Positions 1 through 6,336 of a stretch of DNA of 13,125 nt are shown piece by piece. Where the stretch lies: contig CAYOJD010000093.1 of the NCBI GenBank assembly GCA_964404205.1, positions 1 to 13,125 of the forward strand, read 5' to 3'. The stretch's first letter is position 1, and every line of letters begins with the position of its first letter. The translations under genes were made by a program, and so were the position numbers. The notes below the pieces were generated by a model, which ran no database searches, had not been told where the DNA came from, and saw only the letters and a list, made by a program, of their open reading frames with translations. Source of the DNA: CAZWBR01 sp964404205. GTDB taxonomy: Bacteria; Bacteroidota; Bacteroidia; Bacteroidales; Prolixibacteraceae.

Positions 1-39
1 TTTCAAGACCGCCGCAATCGACCACTCTGCCATCTCTCC
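1..39 (-). tRNA. tRNA-Ser(UGA), 5' part only
   Basis: Read on the minus strand from 39 down to 1, the sequence gives a seven-base acceptor strand (GGAGAGA), T8, a D arm closed by GCA/TGC, the 5' anticodon stem GCGGT and the loop CTTGAAA. The anticodon TGA lies at plus positions 3-5, which reads UCA-type serine codons. The 3' anticodon stem, the long class II variable arm, the T arm and the 3' acceptor strand lie to the left of the window. Identity rests on the anticodon and on the close fit to bacterial serine tRNAs. A promoter box sits directly upstream. Confidence 0.9.
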
Positions 40-317
40 TTGTTTGCGTGTGCAAAAGTAAACCTTTTTTCTATTCAGCCAATAGTTCGACAAAAAAAAT
101 CAAATCTTTTTATGATAAAAAAAAGTTAAAAATATTTTGATTTTATCTTTTATCTTGTGAATTTAGTGCTGAAAACATTGGGAATTTGAATTTTAAGCTT
201 AATATTTTCAAACAACTACAGACACAAAAAATTGACCTTGAAAAATAACCCGAAGAACAGATAATTACATAATATCTTTCGAAACAAAAATTTATCATTT
301 TTTTAACCTTTTACACT
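40..317. other. AT-rich leader region between tRNA-Ser and HU
   Basis: This divergent intergenic stretch is very rich in A and T. It contains the tRNA-Ser promoter on the minus strand. For HU, the nearest plus-strand candidate for a -7 box is TATCTTTC (273-280), one base off TAnnTTTG, without a clear -33 element. The poly-A and poly-T tracts may be intrinsically curved. I see no coding frame or structured RNA in it. Confidence 0.4.
53..83 (-). promoter_or_regulatory. Bacteroidota-type promoter of tRNA-Ser
   Basis: On the minus strand TACTTTTG (53-60) matches the Bacteroidota -7 consensus TAnnTTTG exactly. ATTG (80-83) matches the -33 element TTTG at three of four bases, with the canonical 19-base spacer. 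Transcription would start about seven bases before the tRNA 5' end at 39. This is the only promoter in the window where both elements and the spacing fit. Confidence 0.7.
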
Positions 318-590
318 ATGAACAAAGCGCAATTAATTGATGCAGTGGCTACTGAAGCCGGTTTAACTAAAGCTGATGCCAAAAAAGCACTTGATGCTTT
401 TGTAAAAACTACAACCGAAGCATTGAAACAAGGTGATCGTTTGTCACTGGTTGGTTTTGGTTCTTTCTCTATTTCTGAACGCCCTGCACGTCAGGGACGC
501 AACCCTCAGACTGGAGCAAAAATTAAAATCGAGCAGAAAAAGGTCGTTAAATTCAAAGCAGGCAGTGAGCTTACTGATGCTGTTCAATAA
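318..590 (+). CDS. HU family DNA-binding protein
   Basis: A small basic histone-like protein of 90 residues, the standard HU length, which binds and bends DNA as a dimer and helps compact the nucleoid. The helical N-terminal half (residues 1-40, MNKAQLIDAVA onward) is followed by the GFGSF turn (46-50). The DNA-contacting beta arm contains GRNPQTG (60-66), whose proline 63 is the intercalating residue in HU and IHF proteins. The ending KAGSELTDAV is typical of HU. The gene has its own AT-rich leader and a strong terminator, so it is probably monocistronic. The ATG at 318 starts exactly at the conserved family N-terminus. An IHF subunit is the alternative, but length and sequence fit HU better. 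Confidence 0.96.
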   Translation: MNKAQLIDAVATEAGLTKADAKKALDAFVKTTTEALKQGDRLSLVGFGSFSISERPARQGRNPQTGAKIKIEQKKVVKFKAGSELTDAVQ

Positions 591-612
591 CGAACCTGAG
601 ATTCAGCAATTA

Positions 613-645
613 AAAAGGGAGCAAATTTGCTCCCTTTTCTTTTTC
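613..645 (+). terminator. Rho-independent terminator of HU gene
   Basis: Perfect inverted repeat: the arm at 613-625 (AAAAGGGAGCAAA) is complementary to 626-638, the central bases probably forming the loop. The pyrimidine-rich run CTTTTTCTTT follows. It begins 22 bases after the HU stop codon. Confidence 0.85.
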
Positions 646-654
646 TTTGTACCA

Positions 655-1371
655 ATGAAATTTGAATTAATTGCATTCCTCTCTTCATTTCTGACAAAAA
701 AAAGAAATGATTTGTTCAACAAAGTATTGGAGCAGAGAAGCCAATATATTACTGTGGTTCTTGAAGACATCAACCAAGGGCAAAATGCAGGTGCGGTATT
801 GCGAACTTGCGATTGTCTGGGTATCCAGAATATATTTGTAGTCGAAAACCATAATCACTTTAAAATCGACCGGGAAGTAGCTTTAGGGGCATCAAAATGG
901 TTGACCATTCGTCATTTTCATGCCGAAAAGGATAAAATTGAAAAGGAACCAAATGATAACCATTCAAAAACCTGCATTGAGACGCTCAAAAATGAAGGAT
1001 ATCGAATTTTAGCCACTACTCCTCACGAATCGGGTGTTCCTCCCGAAAAGATAGACCTTAGCAAAGGAAAAATTGCAATTGTATTTGGCTCAGAAGTCAA
1101 TGGTATTTCCGATACTTTCAGAGATCAGGCCGACGAGTTTATCCGCATCCCTATGTATGGTTTTACCGAAAGCTACAATATATCGGTTTCCGCAGCTATT
1201 ATTTTGTATCAGTTAAATCAACAACTTCGCGAATCAAAAATCGATTGGACACTTAGTGCCGATGAAAAAGAATCAATCAGGCTCGAATGGTTGCGGCGCA
1301 ATTTGAAAAGAGCCCGCCAGCTCGAAGAAAAATTTTATCAGGAACGACAAATACTCAGTAATGAAAAATAA
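655..1371 (+). CDS. trmH: SpoU/TrmH-family tRNA (guanosine-2'-O-)-methyltransferase
   Basis: A 238-residue SPOUT-fold methyltransferase that uses S-adenosylmethionine to methylate a ribose 2'-OH, most likely at G18 of tRNAs. The three SpoU motifs are present in order: motif 1 NAGAVLRTCD (residues 44-53) with the catalytic-type Arg50, motif 2 FGSEVNGIS (144-152), and motif 3 IPMYGFTESYNISVSAA (165-181), which forms the knot and the SAM pocket. A basic C-terminal tail (EWLRRNLKRARQLEEKF) resembles the tRNA-binding extension of TrmH. The frame stays open upstream to a GTG at 433 inside the HU gene, but homology begins at the ATG at 655. That ATG is only 17 bases after the HU terminator hairpin. 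Its stop overlaps the next gene by 11 bases. The G18 specificity is inferred from family resemblance; another 2'-O target is possible. Confidence 0.88.
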   Translation: MKFELIAFLSSFLTKKRNDLFNKVLEQRSQYITVVLEDINQGQNAGAVLRTCDCLGIQNIFVVENHNHFKIDREVALGASKWLTIRHFHAEKDKIEKEPNDNHSKTCIETLKNEGYRILATTPHESGVPPEKIDLSKGKIAIVFGSEVNGISDTFRDQADEFIRIPMYGFTESYNISVSAAIILYQLNQQLRESKIDWTLSADEKESIRLEWLRRNLKRARQLEEKFYQERQILSNEK

Positions 1372-3328
1372 ACCATTTAATTATAAAGTTGAACATTTTG
1401 CCGACATTAAAGTCCTGCGTTATCGTATTGATGGGTTCGAAAAACTGACGCTTCGGCAAAAATGCTATAGCTACTATTTGGGTAAAGCAGCTTTATGTGG
1501 TCGCGATATACTATGGGATCAAAATAATCGATACAATCTTCGCATCAGAGCCGTTCTGGAGACGATTTACACCACCTACAGCGGAGATAGAAGCACGCTC
1601 CAATTTATTAAATTTGTTACCTACCTGAAACGGATTTGGTTTTCAAACGGAATTCACCACCACTACTCCACCGATAAATTCGCCCCAGATTTCAGTATTG
1701 AATATTTTCATTCATTGGTTGCCGCCTCAGCATGGACCCATTTCCCCGGTGGAGATAGGAATGCAGCTGCCACAATTGAACAAATATCACCTGTAATTTT
1801 CGACCCGTCAATTGAGGCCAAACGCGTATCGCTTAACCCCGACAATGATTTGATTCTTCAATCGGCTAATAATTACTATTTCGGAGTAACACAAGCAGAG
1901 GCTGAAGGCTTTTACAAAAAAAATAAAGAGCAGTGGCCCAATGATGAAACCCCTTCGTTTGGGTTAAACTCGAGACTCGAAAAAACTAACAATGAGATTA
2001 CTGAAAATGTGTGGAAAGAAGACGGACGATATGGTAATGCAATTTCCAAAATCATTTTCTGGCTTGAGAAAGCCTGTCCATATGCTGAAAACGCCAGCCA
2101 GTTAAAGGCAATTCAATATTTAATTGAATATTACCGAACAGGAAACCTTCAAACATTCGACCAATACAGCATTTTGTGGGTACAGGAACGGGAAGGGACA
2201 ATCGACTTTGTCAACGGTTTTATCGAAGTGTACGGCGATGCCCTGGGCATTAAAGGAAGTTGGGAATCGCTGGTCAATTTTAAAGATTTCGAAGCAACAC
2301 GCCGAAGCGAAATCATCAGTCAAAATGCGCAATGGTTCGAAGATAATTCTCCAGTCGACAAACGTTTCAAAAAAGAAAAGGTAAAAGGGGTAACAGCCAA
2401 AGCCATTAACGCTACCATGCTTGGAGGCGATTGTTATCCGGCAACTCCCATCGGCATCAATCTGCCAAATGCCGAATGGATTCGTGAAAAATTTGGTTCC
2501 AAATCGGTTACAATTGGGAACATTACCAAAGCATATCACGAAGCAGCCAAAGGTGATGGATTTCTCGAAGAGTTTGCCTGGAACGATGACGAAATCAATA
2601 GAAACCGTCAGTTTGGTTTTTTGGGGAACGAATTGCATACCGATCTTCATGAGTGTCTTGGTCATGGCTCGGGAAAACTATTGCCAGGTGTCAATGCCGA
2701 AGCGTTAAAAAACTATCATTCAACAATCGAAGAGACCCGTGCCGATCTTTTTGCACTTTATTATATCGCTGATTCCAAAATGGTAGAACTCGGTCTTGTG
2801 CCATCAGACGAAGTAGCTAAAACCGAGTACGACAATTATATAAGAAACGGGTTGATGACACAGTTGGTTAGAATTGAATCCGGGAAAGATATTGAGGAGT
2901 CGCATATGCGTAACCGTCAACTGATTGCCCATTGGGTTTTCGAAAAAGGTGCTGCCCAGAAAGTAATCGGAATGCAAAAACGCGAAGGGAAAAGCTATGT
3001 AGCCATCAATGACTACAAAGCATTGCGTGAACTTTTTGCCCAACTGCTGGCCGAAGTTCAACGCATCAAATCTGAAGGTGATTTTGAGGCCGGAAAACAG
3101 CTTGTAGAACGTTACGGCGTAAAAGTTGACCCCAATCTTCATGCTGAGGTCTTGGAACGTTACACAAAACTCCAAATTGCCCCTTATTCAGGTTTTCTAA
3201 ATCCAGAATACACACTTCAAATCGAAAACGGAGAGGTGACCGATGTTTTGGTTGAATATTCAGGTGACTTTGCCTCACAACAACTTCAATATTCGCGCGA
3301 ATACTCGTTTCTCCCACTGGAAAATTAA
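1361..3328 (+). CDS. Dipeptidyl peptidase III (peptidase family M49)
   Basis: A 655-residue zinc metallopeptidase that removes dipeptides from the N-terminus of oligopeptides, probably in late cytosolic peptide turnover. The M49 zinc motif is HECLGH at residues 430-435 (His430 and His435 as ligands, Glu431 as catalytic base). The second motif is EETRAD at 457-462, with Glu458 as the expected third ligand. The 28-residue distance from the first His to this Glu suits bacterial DPP III and is shorter than in human DPP III. No signal peptide or membrane segment is visible, so it is probably cytosolic. It starts with the ATG at 1361, inside the last codons of trmH in a different frame, which suggests translational coupling. 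Function in peptide salvage is inferred from the family. Confidence 0.93.
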   Translation: MKNKPFNYKVEHFADIKVLRYRIDGFEKLTLRQKCYSYYLGKAALCGRDILWDQNNRYNLRIRAVLETIYTTYSGDRSTLQFIKFVTYLKRIWFSNGIHHHYSTDKFAPDFSIEYFHSLVAASAWTHFPGGDRNAAATIEQISPVIFDPSIEAKRVSLNPDNDLILQSANNYYFGVTQAEAEGFYKKNKEQWPNDETPSFGLNSRLEKTNNEITENVWKEDGRYGNAISKIIFWLEKACPYAENASQLKAIQYLIEYYRTGNLQTFDQYSILWVQEREGTIDFVNGFIEVYGDALGIKGSWESLVNFKDFEATRRSEIISQNAQWFEDNSPVDKRFKKEKVKGVTAKAINATMLGGDCYPATPIGINLPNAEWIREKFGSKSVTIGNITKAYHEAAKGDGFLEEFAWNDDEINRNRQFGFLGNELHTDLHECLGHGSGKLLPGVNAEALKNYHSTIEETRADLFALYYIADSKMVELGLVPSDEVAKTEYDNYIRNGLMTQLVRIESGKDIEESHMRNRQLIAHWVFEKGAAQKVIGMQKREGKSYVAINDYKALRELFAQLLAEVQRIKSEGDFEAGKQLVERYGVKVDPNLHAEVLERYTKLQIAPYSGFLNPEYTLQIENGEVTDVLVEYSGDFASQQLQYSREYSFLPLEN

Positions 3329-3349
3329 TTCCAGTGTATTGTCTCAAAA

Positions 3350-3384
3350 AACAAAAAAACCGCCTTTAAAGCGGTTTCTTTTAT
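3350..3384. terminator. Bidirectional terminator between convergent genes
   Basis: The stem AAACCGC (3357-3363) pairs with GCGGTTT (3371-3377) around a seven-base loop. It is preceded by an A-rich run and followed by TTCTTTT, so it gives a stem with a U tract in both directions. It lies between the DPP III stop (3328, plus strand) and the lipoprotein stop (3401, minus strand) and can serve both. Confidence 0.8.
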
Positions 3385-3400
3385 GGTGTGTTATGCTATT

Positions 3401-4738
3401 TTAGTTCGAACATTGTCCGCCGGTAATCTGACCCCATGTTGGAGAATAACCATTCAGGCTAATGTAAGCCGTTCCGGTTAGCTTGACATCCTTAATTCCG
3501 CAGTAGCTTTTCAACGAGGAGTTATAGTAGATTTCAATATCACTTCTGACATTGCGCAACAACTCAAGGCCATCGAGGCTTTGCAGATTATCGTTTTCAA
3601 GAATCAACAATTTGCCGCGAATAGTTTTGGTCGCGCTAAACCCGTTAAGATTTTTCAATGCGGCATTGTCATTAATTACCAAATTTCCGCCAATACTATC
3701 GAGGCGCGTTAAACCCGGGAATGAGGCCAAGGCATTACATTCGGCAACCCTGAAGTCTTTACGGATATATTTTAACTTAGGCAAACCGTTAAAAGCGCTG
3801 AGGGCACTGAGTTTGCTCAATTCAAAACGACCACCGATTGAATCGAGTCGGGTCAACCCATTTAAATTGCCCAGAATATTACAGTTCGAAATAACCAAAT
3901 CAGTTGATATTACCGGAATACTGTCAAGACCTGTCAAATTGGACAATTTTGGCAAACCTGTCAAATTCAGGGCAACTACGGTATCGCTCAAATTGACGAG
4001 TGCCTTCAAATCCGACAATTCGGGCAACGAATTCATCACAATGGTACCACCAACTGTTTTGAGTTTATTTAATCCGTCAACTGATTTCAACATTTCATTT
4101 TCGGCTACAGATATATTTCCTGTAATCTCAGTCAATGAAGAGAAACCTGCAAACGATATAAGCGATGAGTTTTTAGTTACCGAGAAATTGCCCTTGACGG
4201 TTGTTAAGCTGCTTAACCCCTCAAACGACTCAAAAGCAGGCGAAGCATAAACCGTCAGATCGGTTATTGTCTTCACTTTCTCGAGCCCTTTCAGATTTTT
4301 AATTTTGGGATTTTGATCGATAAAAAGGTTGCCCAATGTATCGAGGTTATTTACGCCTTCGAGCGAAACCAAATTTGGACAGGCCGAGATTTGTAACGTA
4401 CTGGAAATCCGGGTCACGGTTTTGATAAAGCTAAGGTCGGCGTTCGGGATTTTATATAGTTTCACTGAGCCGCCCACCTTCTTCAGGTTTACCAAATATT
4501 TTCCATAGTCGATGGCATCAGACGTATAAAGCATTAGCGAACCAGAGATGGTATGGTAATCACCTTCAAGAAAATTCTTCAACGTAGTATCATTGGCACT
4601 TGAATAGATGGCAATCGAACCTGAAAAAACTCCTGGATCAGTCTCTGTTGTTGAATCTTCTTTGTCTTTTTTGCAGGCTCCAAACAAAATTGTTGCAACG
4701 AGTACTGTCAAAAAAAACAAACGGCTAACTTTCTTCAT
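3401..4738 (-). CDS. Leucine-rich-repeat lipoprotein, 24-residue repeats
   Basis: A 445-residue predicted lipoprotein. The N-terminus MKKVSRLFFLTVLVATILFGAC is a type II signal peptide with lipobox LFGAC; Cys22 would be acylated, followed by a charged linker (KKDKEDS). From about residue 123 to 414 the chain is a regular solenoid of thirteen repeats with consensus LxsLxGLxxLxxixGxlxIxxnxx. The repeat glycines fall at 128, 151, 174, 198, 222, 270, 294, 318, 342, 366, 390 and 414 (alanine at 246), so the period is 23, 23, then 24 throughout. The pattern resembles receptor-L-domain-like leucine-rich repeats. Cys413 and Cys443 near the C-terminus could cap the solenoid by a disulfide. It sits 119 bases downstream of nadA on the same strand, with its own candidate promoter box. 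Outer-membrane or surface display and a binding or adhesion role are inference; no ligand can be named. Confidence 0.85.
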   Translation of the reverse strand: MKKVSRLFFLTVLVATILFGACKKDKEDSTTETDPGVFSGSIAIYSSANDTTLKNFLEGDYHTISGSLMLYTSDAIDYGKYLVNLKKVGGSVKLYKIPNADLSFIKTVTRISSTLQISACPNLVSLEGVNNLDTLGNLFIDQNPKIKNLKGLEKVKTITDLTVYASPAFESFEGLSSLTTVKGNFSVTKNSSLISFAGFSSLTEITGNISVAENEMLKSVDGLNKLKTVGGTIVMNSLPELSDLKALVNLSDTVVALNLTGLPKLSNLTGLDSIPVISTDLVISNCNILGNLNGLTRLDSIGGRFELSKLSALSAFNGLPKLKYIRKDFRVAECNALASFPGLTRLDSIGGNLVINDNAALKNLNGFSATKTIRGKLLILENDNLQSLDGLELLRNVRSDIEIYYNSSLKSYCGIKDVKLTGTAYISLNGYSPTWGQITGGQCSN

Positions 4739-4792
4739 GAATAGATGATTTCAAATAATTATCAAATGAATTGAATCTGTATGCAAAGAAAA

Positions 4793-4800
4793 CAAAATTA
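4793..4800 (-). promoter_or_regulatory. Candidate -7 box for the repeat lipoprotein
   Basis: TAATTTTG on the minus strand matches TAnnTTTG exactly and lies 55 bases before the ATG at 4738. No TTTG is seen at -33 spacing. If real, the lipoprotein can be transcribed independently of nadA. Confidence 0.35.
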
Positions 4801-4857
4801 TGCCATTGTAAAACATGCTCCGGTTCACTTTCGACGGTCAATCTCATTATCCGCCAG

Positions 4858-5850
4858 TTATACCGAAAGTTCAAGCATTTTTAGAATAGGCTTTTCGGCT
4901 TTCAATATGGTTTCGTCGTCCAGTTTAATTTCAGGCATTTCATATTTTAAAGCCAAATAGAGCTTCTTTAAAGTATTTAATTTCATAAAACTGCAATCGT
5001 TGCACCCGCATGTCGAATCGATTGATGGGGCCGGCAGAAACACCTTTTCAGGGCAGGCCTTCTTCATTTGATGAAGAATTCCGCTCTCGGTTGCCACAAT
5101 GAATTTCTGTGAATTACTTATACTCACATAATTCAGTAATGCCGTAGTCGAACCGATATAATTGGCGACCATAAGTACCGGTTTTTCGCATTCAGGATGT
5201 GCAATAAATTCGGCATCAGGATGTTGTTCGATCAATTCGATAATCTTCTCGAGCGAATACTGTTCGTGCACCATACAAGCCCCATCCCACAAAACCATTT
5301 CCCTACCAGTGACAGCATTCAGATAATTGCCCAGGTTTTTATCCGGTGCAAATATCAGCTTCTCTTCCTTCGGGAACGAATTGACAATTTTCATCGCATT
5401 TGATGATGTTACGATCACATCTGAAAGGGTCTTGATATCAGCTGAACAATTGATATATGAAATCACCTTGTGTCCGGGGTGGGCATCGACAAAGGCTTTA
5501 AATTTATCTTTCGGGGCCGACTCGGCCAACGAACAACCGGCATTCAAATCGGGAACAATTACCTTTTTACCCGGATTAAGGATTTTGGCCGTTTCACCCA
5601 TAAAATGAACACCAATAAAGAGGATTACGTCGGCTTCAGTAACTTTGGCCTGCTGAGCTAAAGCAAGCGAATCGCCGAGGAAGTCAGATATGTCCTGAAG
5701 ATCAGGGGTAATATAATAATGTCCGAGAATGACTGCATTTCTCTCTTTTTTAAGCCGGTTTATTTCATCAATCAAATTGATTTCGGCAGGCAAAGATAAA
5801 TCCACAAATCCACAACGGGCAACAATTTGCTCCAACTCTTTTCTTTCCAT
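4858..5850 (-). CDS. nadA: Quinolinate synthase (NadA)
   Basis: A 330-residue [4Fe-4S] enzyme that condenses iminoaspartate with dihydroxyacetone phosphate to quinolinate in de novo NAD synthesis. It shows the NadA hallmarks LGHYYITPDLQDISDFLGDS (residues 42-61), then VPDLNAGCSLA with Cys106, WDGACMVHE with Cys192, and CGCNDCSFMKLN with cysteines 281, 283 and 286. By alignment with known NadA proteins, Cys106, Cys192 and Cys286 should hold the cluster. The C-terminal group is C-x-C-x-x-C here, whereas E. coli has C-x-x-C-x-x-C. HPECEKPV (218-225) and ATESGILH (253-260) are further conserved stretches. The ATG at 5850 lies 26 bases downstream of a -7 box. The nadB and nadC genes are not in the window. 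Confidence 0.96.
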   Translation of the reverse strand: MERKELEQIVARCGFVDLSLPAEINLIDEINRLKKERNAVILGHYYITPDLQDISDFLGDSLALAQQAKVTEADVILFIGVHFMGETAKILNPGKKVIVPDLNAGCSLAESAPKDKFKAFVDAHPGHKVISYINCSADIKTLSDVIVTSSNAMKIVNSFPKEEKLIFAPDKNLGNYLNAVTGREMVLWDGACMVHEQYSLEKIIELIEQHPDAEFIAHPECEKPVLMVANYIGSTTALLNYVSISNSQKFIVATESGILHQMKKACPEKVFLPAPSIDSTCGCNDCSFMKLNTLKKLYLALKYEMPEIKLDDETILKAEKPILKMLELSV

Positions 5851-5876
5851 TTGAGCTTCATTTCGTTTTAACGGTG

Positions 5877-5884
5877 CAAAATTA
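5877..5884 (-). promoter_or_regulatory. Candidate -7 promoter box of nadA
   Basis: TAATTTTG on the minus strand is an exact TAnnTTTG match, 26 bases before the nadA ATG. That is nearly the same distance as the boxes before hisS and ychF. No good -33 TTTG is present; a TTGA lies 22 bases further up. Confidence 0.5.
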
Positions 5885-5927
5885 CAAATTCATTGCTATT
5901 TTAATATCAACCTACCGACACAGATAG

Positions 5928-5994
5928 CAAATGCACAACNNNNNNNNNNAAAGTAAGTGACACCTTACCCGCTTCTTATCTCCAAATGCACAAC
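5928..5994 (+). repeat. 12-base direct repeat flanking the gap
   Basis: CAAATGCACAAC occurs at 5928-5939, ending directly at the N run, and again at 5983-5994, a 55-base offset that includes the filler. It could be the edge of a collapsed tandem repeat that broke the assembly, or a contig end repeated by the scaffolder. Confidence 0.5.
5940..5949. other. Assembly gap (10 N)
   Basis: Ten undetermined bases in the intergenic region. The same count as the second gap at 6713-6722 suggests a default filler, so the real distance is unknown. Confidence 0.95.
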
Positions 5995-6203
5995 AATGCA
6001 AATTAAATTTAGCGCAAACGCACTTGCAAAAAGCTGACTGACTGATAGTTTAAATAAATTTTAAACAATTACGACAGAGTCCGAAGCAGATTTGCTTAGA
6101 TAGTGAAAATTTGTGGATTACAAAACACTGTTTTTCATAATTTTGAAATTCTTTTTTAATATTTTATTAATATTTAGCTGATGATTTTACCAAACAAGCC
6201 TTC

Positions 6204-6211
6204 TATTTTTG
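6204..6211 (+). promoter_or_regulatory. Candidate -7 box of the TonB-dependent receptor gene
   Basis: TATTTTTG matches TAnnTTTG. It lies 126 bases before the ATG at 6337, which would give a long 5' leader. No TTTG is found at -33 spacing. Confidence 0.35.
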
Positions 6212-6336
6212 TGTAAAAATTTGTTAAATTTCCTCCGAAAAGGAAAAGTAAGGTTCCAAAAATCAAAACAATAAGCTAATAATTAAAATATCAAATATTT
6301 ACCTGTTTGTAACTGTTAACTTTAAAATCACTTTTA

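Larger units (their letters stand above)
5851..6336. other. 486-base divergent intergenic region with a scaffold gap
   Basis: It holds the nadA promoter box (5877-5884, minus), a ten-N gap (5940-5949), a short direct repeat on both sides of the gap, the candidate -7 box of the TonB-dependent receptor (6204-6211) and a small leader hairpin (6229-6246). No coding frame is convincing and no riboswitch or tRNA is recognisable. Part of the true sequence is missing in the gap, so a small gene or RNA there cannot be excluded. Confidence 0.6.

Noticed and set aside
2120..2665. Open minus-strand frame of 181 codons inside the DPP III gene
   Set aside because: It is antisense to the conserved middle of an intact M49 peptidase and has no family features or promoter.
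3315..3336. Inverted repeat CACTGG/CCAGTG over the DPP III stop codon, considered as a terminator
   Set aside because: The loop is ten bases and no T tract follows. A better terminator lies at 3350-3384.
3552..4250. Open plus-strand frame of 232 codons opposite the repeat lipoprotein
   Set aside because: Its regular Leu/Pro/Ser pattern mirrors the 72-base repeat period of the minus-strand gene. It has no recognisable domain, while the minus-strand product has a lipoprotein signal and coherent repeats.
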